A DNA stretch of 6,536 nt, from NCBI GenBank assembly GCA_947305675.1, contig CAMZED010000082.1, positions 1 to 6,536 of the forward strand, written 5' to 3'. The position numbers and the translations under genes are program-made. Source of the DNA: an uncultured Clostridia bacterium (GTDB lineage: Bacteria; Bacillota; Clostridia; Oscillospirales; CAG-382). Below the pieces are notes generated by a model that worked only from the letters and a program-made list of their open reading frames with translations, did not search any database and was not told where the DNA came from. Numbering within the stretch: position 1 is the stretch's first letter; each line of letters opens with the position of its first letter. Positions 5,440 to 6,536 of this stretch are shown piece by piece.

Positions 5440-6526
5440 AATCGAATTCCACACCGTAGATATCCACGGTGTCGCCCTCGTTGACTCCGGCGTTTTCCAA
5501 CGCGGAGATAACGCCTTTATCGCGCAATACCCTTTGGAAATACTGAAGCGACTCGTAATCTTCAAAATTTATATCGTTGCAGAGGCGGACCAACCATTCG
5601 CCTCTGACGTAATATACGCCGTTTTCGACGGTGACTTCGACGTTGAAGTTCGTATCCGCCGCGGTCTCGACAAATTCCTCATCGTATCTGGCGATGGGCG
5701 GGAGAGTTTCGAGCATTTTTGCCGTCGCCTGCATAAGTTCGGGGACCCCTTCGGAGATTATGCCCGAAATAAGGAACAACTGCCAGCCCTGTTCTTCGGC
5801 GTAGCGTTTTATTTCTTCAAGCATGCCGTCGGAATAGCCGATATCGATCTTGTTGGCGACAAGTATCTGAGGACGGTCGGCAAGTTCGGGGCTGTATTTT
5901 GCGAGTTCTTTGTTGATGGTTATTATATCGTCGAGCGGGTCGGGACGTTCCGAAGCCGATATATCGAAAACGTGCAGAATAAGGCGGCAGCGGTCGATAT
6001 GGCGCAGGAAATCGTGCCCTAACCCCAGCCCGTCGGAAGCGCCCTCGATAAGCCCGGGGATATCCGCCATAACAAAGCTTTTGTCATATACGCTTACCAC
6101 ACCGAGGTTTGGCGATAACGTTGTGAAATGGTAGTTGGCGATCTTCGGGCGGGCGGCTGTCACCTCTGAAAGAAGAGTCGATTTCCCGACGTTCGGGAAC
6201 CCGACAAGCCCGACGTCGGCGAGCATTTTAAGTTCGAGCGTAATATTCCGTTCCGCACCGGGCAAGCCGCTTTTCGCAAAACGCGGCGCCTGGCGTGTAG
6301 GAGTTGCGAAATGAACGTTCCCCCATCCGCCTTTTCCGCCCTTTGCGGCGACAAAAGGTTCGCCGTCGGACATATCGTGGATCACCAATCCGCTTTCGGG
6401 ATCGCGCAGTACCGTCCCGCGCGGGACGGGTATGACGAGATCGTCGCCGGACTTTCCGAAGAACTTCTTCGCCATTCCGTTTTCGCCGTTCGGCGCGACG
6501 AATATCTCCGCGTCGTTCTGAAGATC
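5429..6526 (-). CDS. obg: Obg-family GTPase (ObgE/CgtA), N-terminus missing at the right edge
   Basis: Obg is an essential GTPase that binds the 50S subunit and acts in ribosome assembly and stress signalling. Numbering from the ATG at 6475: the end of the glycine-rich Obg fold (about 1-80, with KGGKGGWGN and FATPT), the G1 P-loop GFPNVGKS (92-99), switch threonines in FTTL (117-120), G3 DIPG (138-141), G4 NKID (208-211), a G5-like ISG (236-238), and a C-terminal OCT domain (about 270-348, GVYYVRGE through VEFDFMY). Normal Obg with an OCT domain has about 425-430 residues; this frame gives 348. The homologous reading continues upstream of the ATG (FVAPNGENG directly before it, matching the family's AENGENG), so 6475 is not the true start. 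A TAG in frame at 6529-6527 then interrupts it, seven bases from the edge. The gene is therefore truncated by the window end, probably with a local base error or frameshift. Confidence 0.93.
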   Translation of the reverse strand, partial: DLQNDAEIFVAPNGENGMAKKFFGKSGDDLVIPVPRGTVLRDPESGLVIHDMSDGEPFVAAKGGKGGWGNVHFATPTRQAPRFAKSGLPGAERNITLELKMLADVGLVGFPNVGKSTLLSEVTAARPKIANYHFTTLSPNLGVVSVYDKSFVMADIPGLIEGASDGLGLGHDFLRHIDRCRLILHVFDISASERPDPLDDIITINKELAKYSPELADRPQILVANKIDIGYSDGMLEEIKRYAEEQGWQLFLISGIISEGVPELMQATAKMLETLPPIARYDEEFVETAADTNFNVEVTVENGVYYVRGEWLVRLCNDINFEDYESLQYFQRVLRDKGVISALENAGVNEGDTVDIYGVEFDFMY

Positions 6527-6536
6527 CTATTCCTGT

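Noticed and set aside
4825..5565. 246-residue minus-strand frame opposite the S1-domain gene
   Set aside because: It lies antisense to clear S1 folds and shows no domain features.
1..6536. tRNA, rRNA, CRISPR array, insertion sequence or integrase
   Set aside because: I saw none: no regularly spaced repeats, no transposase-like frame, and no cloverleaf or rRNA-like sequence.

Overview
The window looks like chromosomal DNA from an anaerobic Gram-positive bacterium (Bacillota, probably Clostridia). The evidence is the strong AAGGAG/GGAGG-type ribosome binding sites, the moderate and uneven GC content, a prfA and obg of Bacillota type, and a large prepilin-like surface protein of a kind I associate with gut Clostridia. 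I cannot name the genus. The right edge breaks inside obg and the left edge breaks inside the surface-protein gene.

Layout. Positions 1-2535 (minus strand) hold a very long gene. It begins with a type IV prepilin signal and membrane helix, continues into a helix-rich stalk, then a small alpha/beta region, and then a long beta-rich, GLUG/beta-helix-like region that runs off the left edge. The reading frame is broken once, at an A-run near 1293-1298. Removing one base there joins the halves into at least 844 residues. Positions 2664-3104 (minus) encode a 146-residue membrane protein of unknown function. Positions 3124-3364 form a regulatory-looking stretch read on the minus strand: a near-consensus promoter, a possible 32-codon leader ORF carrying six copies of a CAAG tetranucleotide, and then a strong hairpin with a T-rich tail just before the membrane gene. 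Positions 3381-4445 (minus) are prfA, peptide chain release factor 1. Positions 4507-5439 (plus) encode a protein with three S1-type RNA-binding folds, divergent from prfA. From 5429 to the right edge (minus) is obg, missing its N-terminus and overlapping the S1 gene tail to tail.

How the genes fit together. prfA (translation termination), the S1-domain protein (RNA or ribosome binding) and Obg (50S assembly GTPase) form a translation-related housekeeping block. The pilin-headed protein is an accessory, probably envelope-anchored or surface-displayed, gene. The best candidates for something undescribed are the leader/tetranucleotide/terminator arrangement ahead of the small membrane protein, and the frameshifted prepilin/beta-helix protein.
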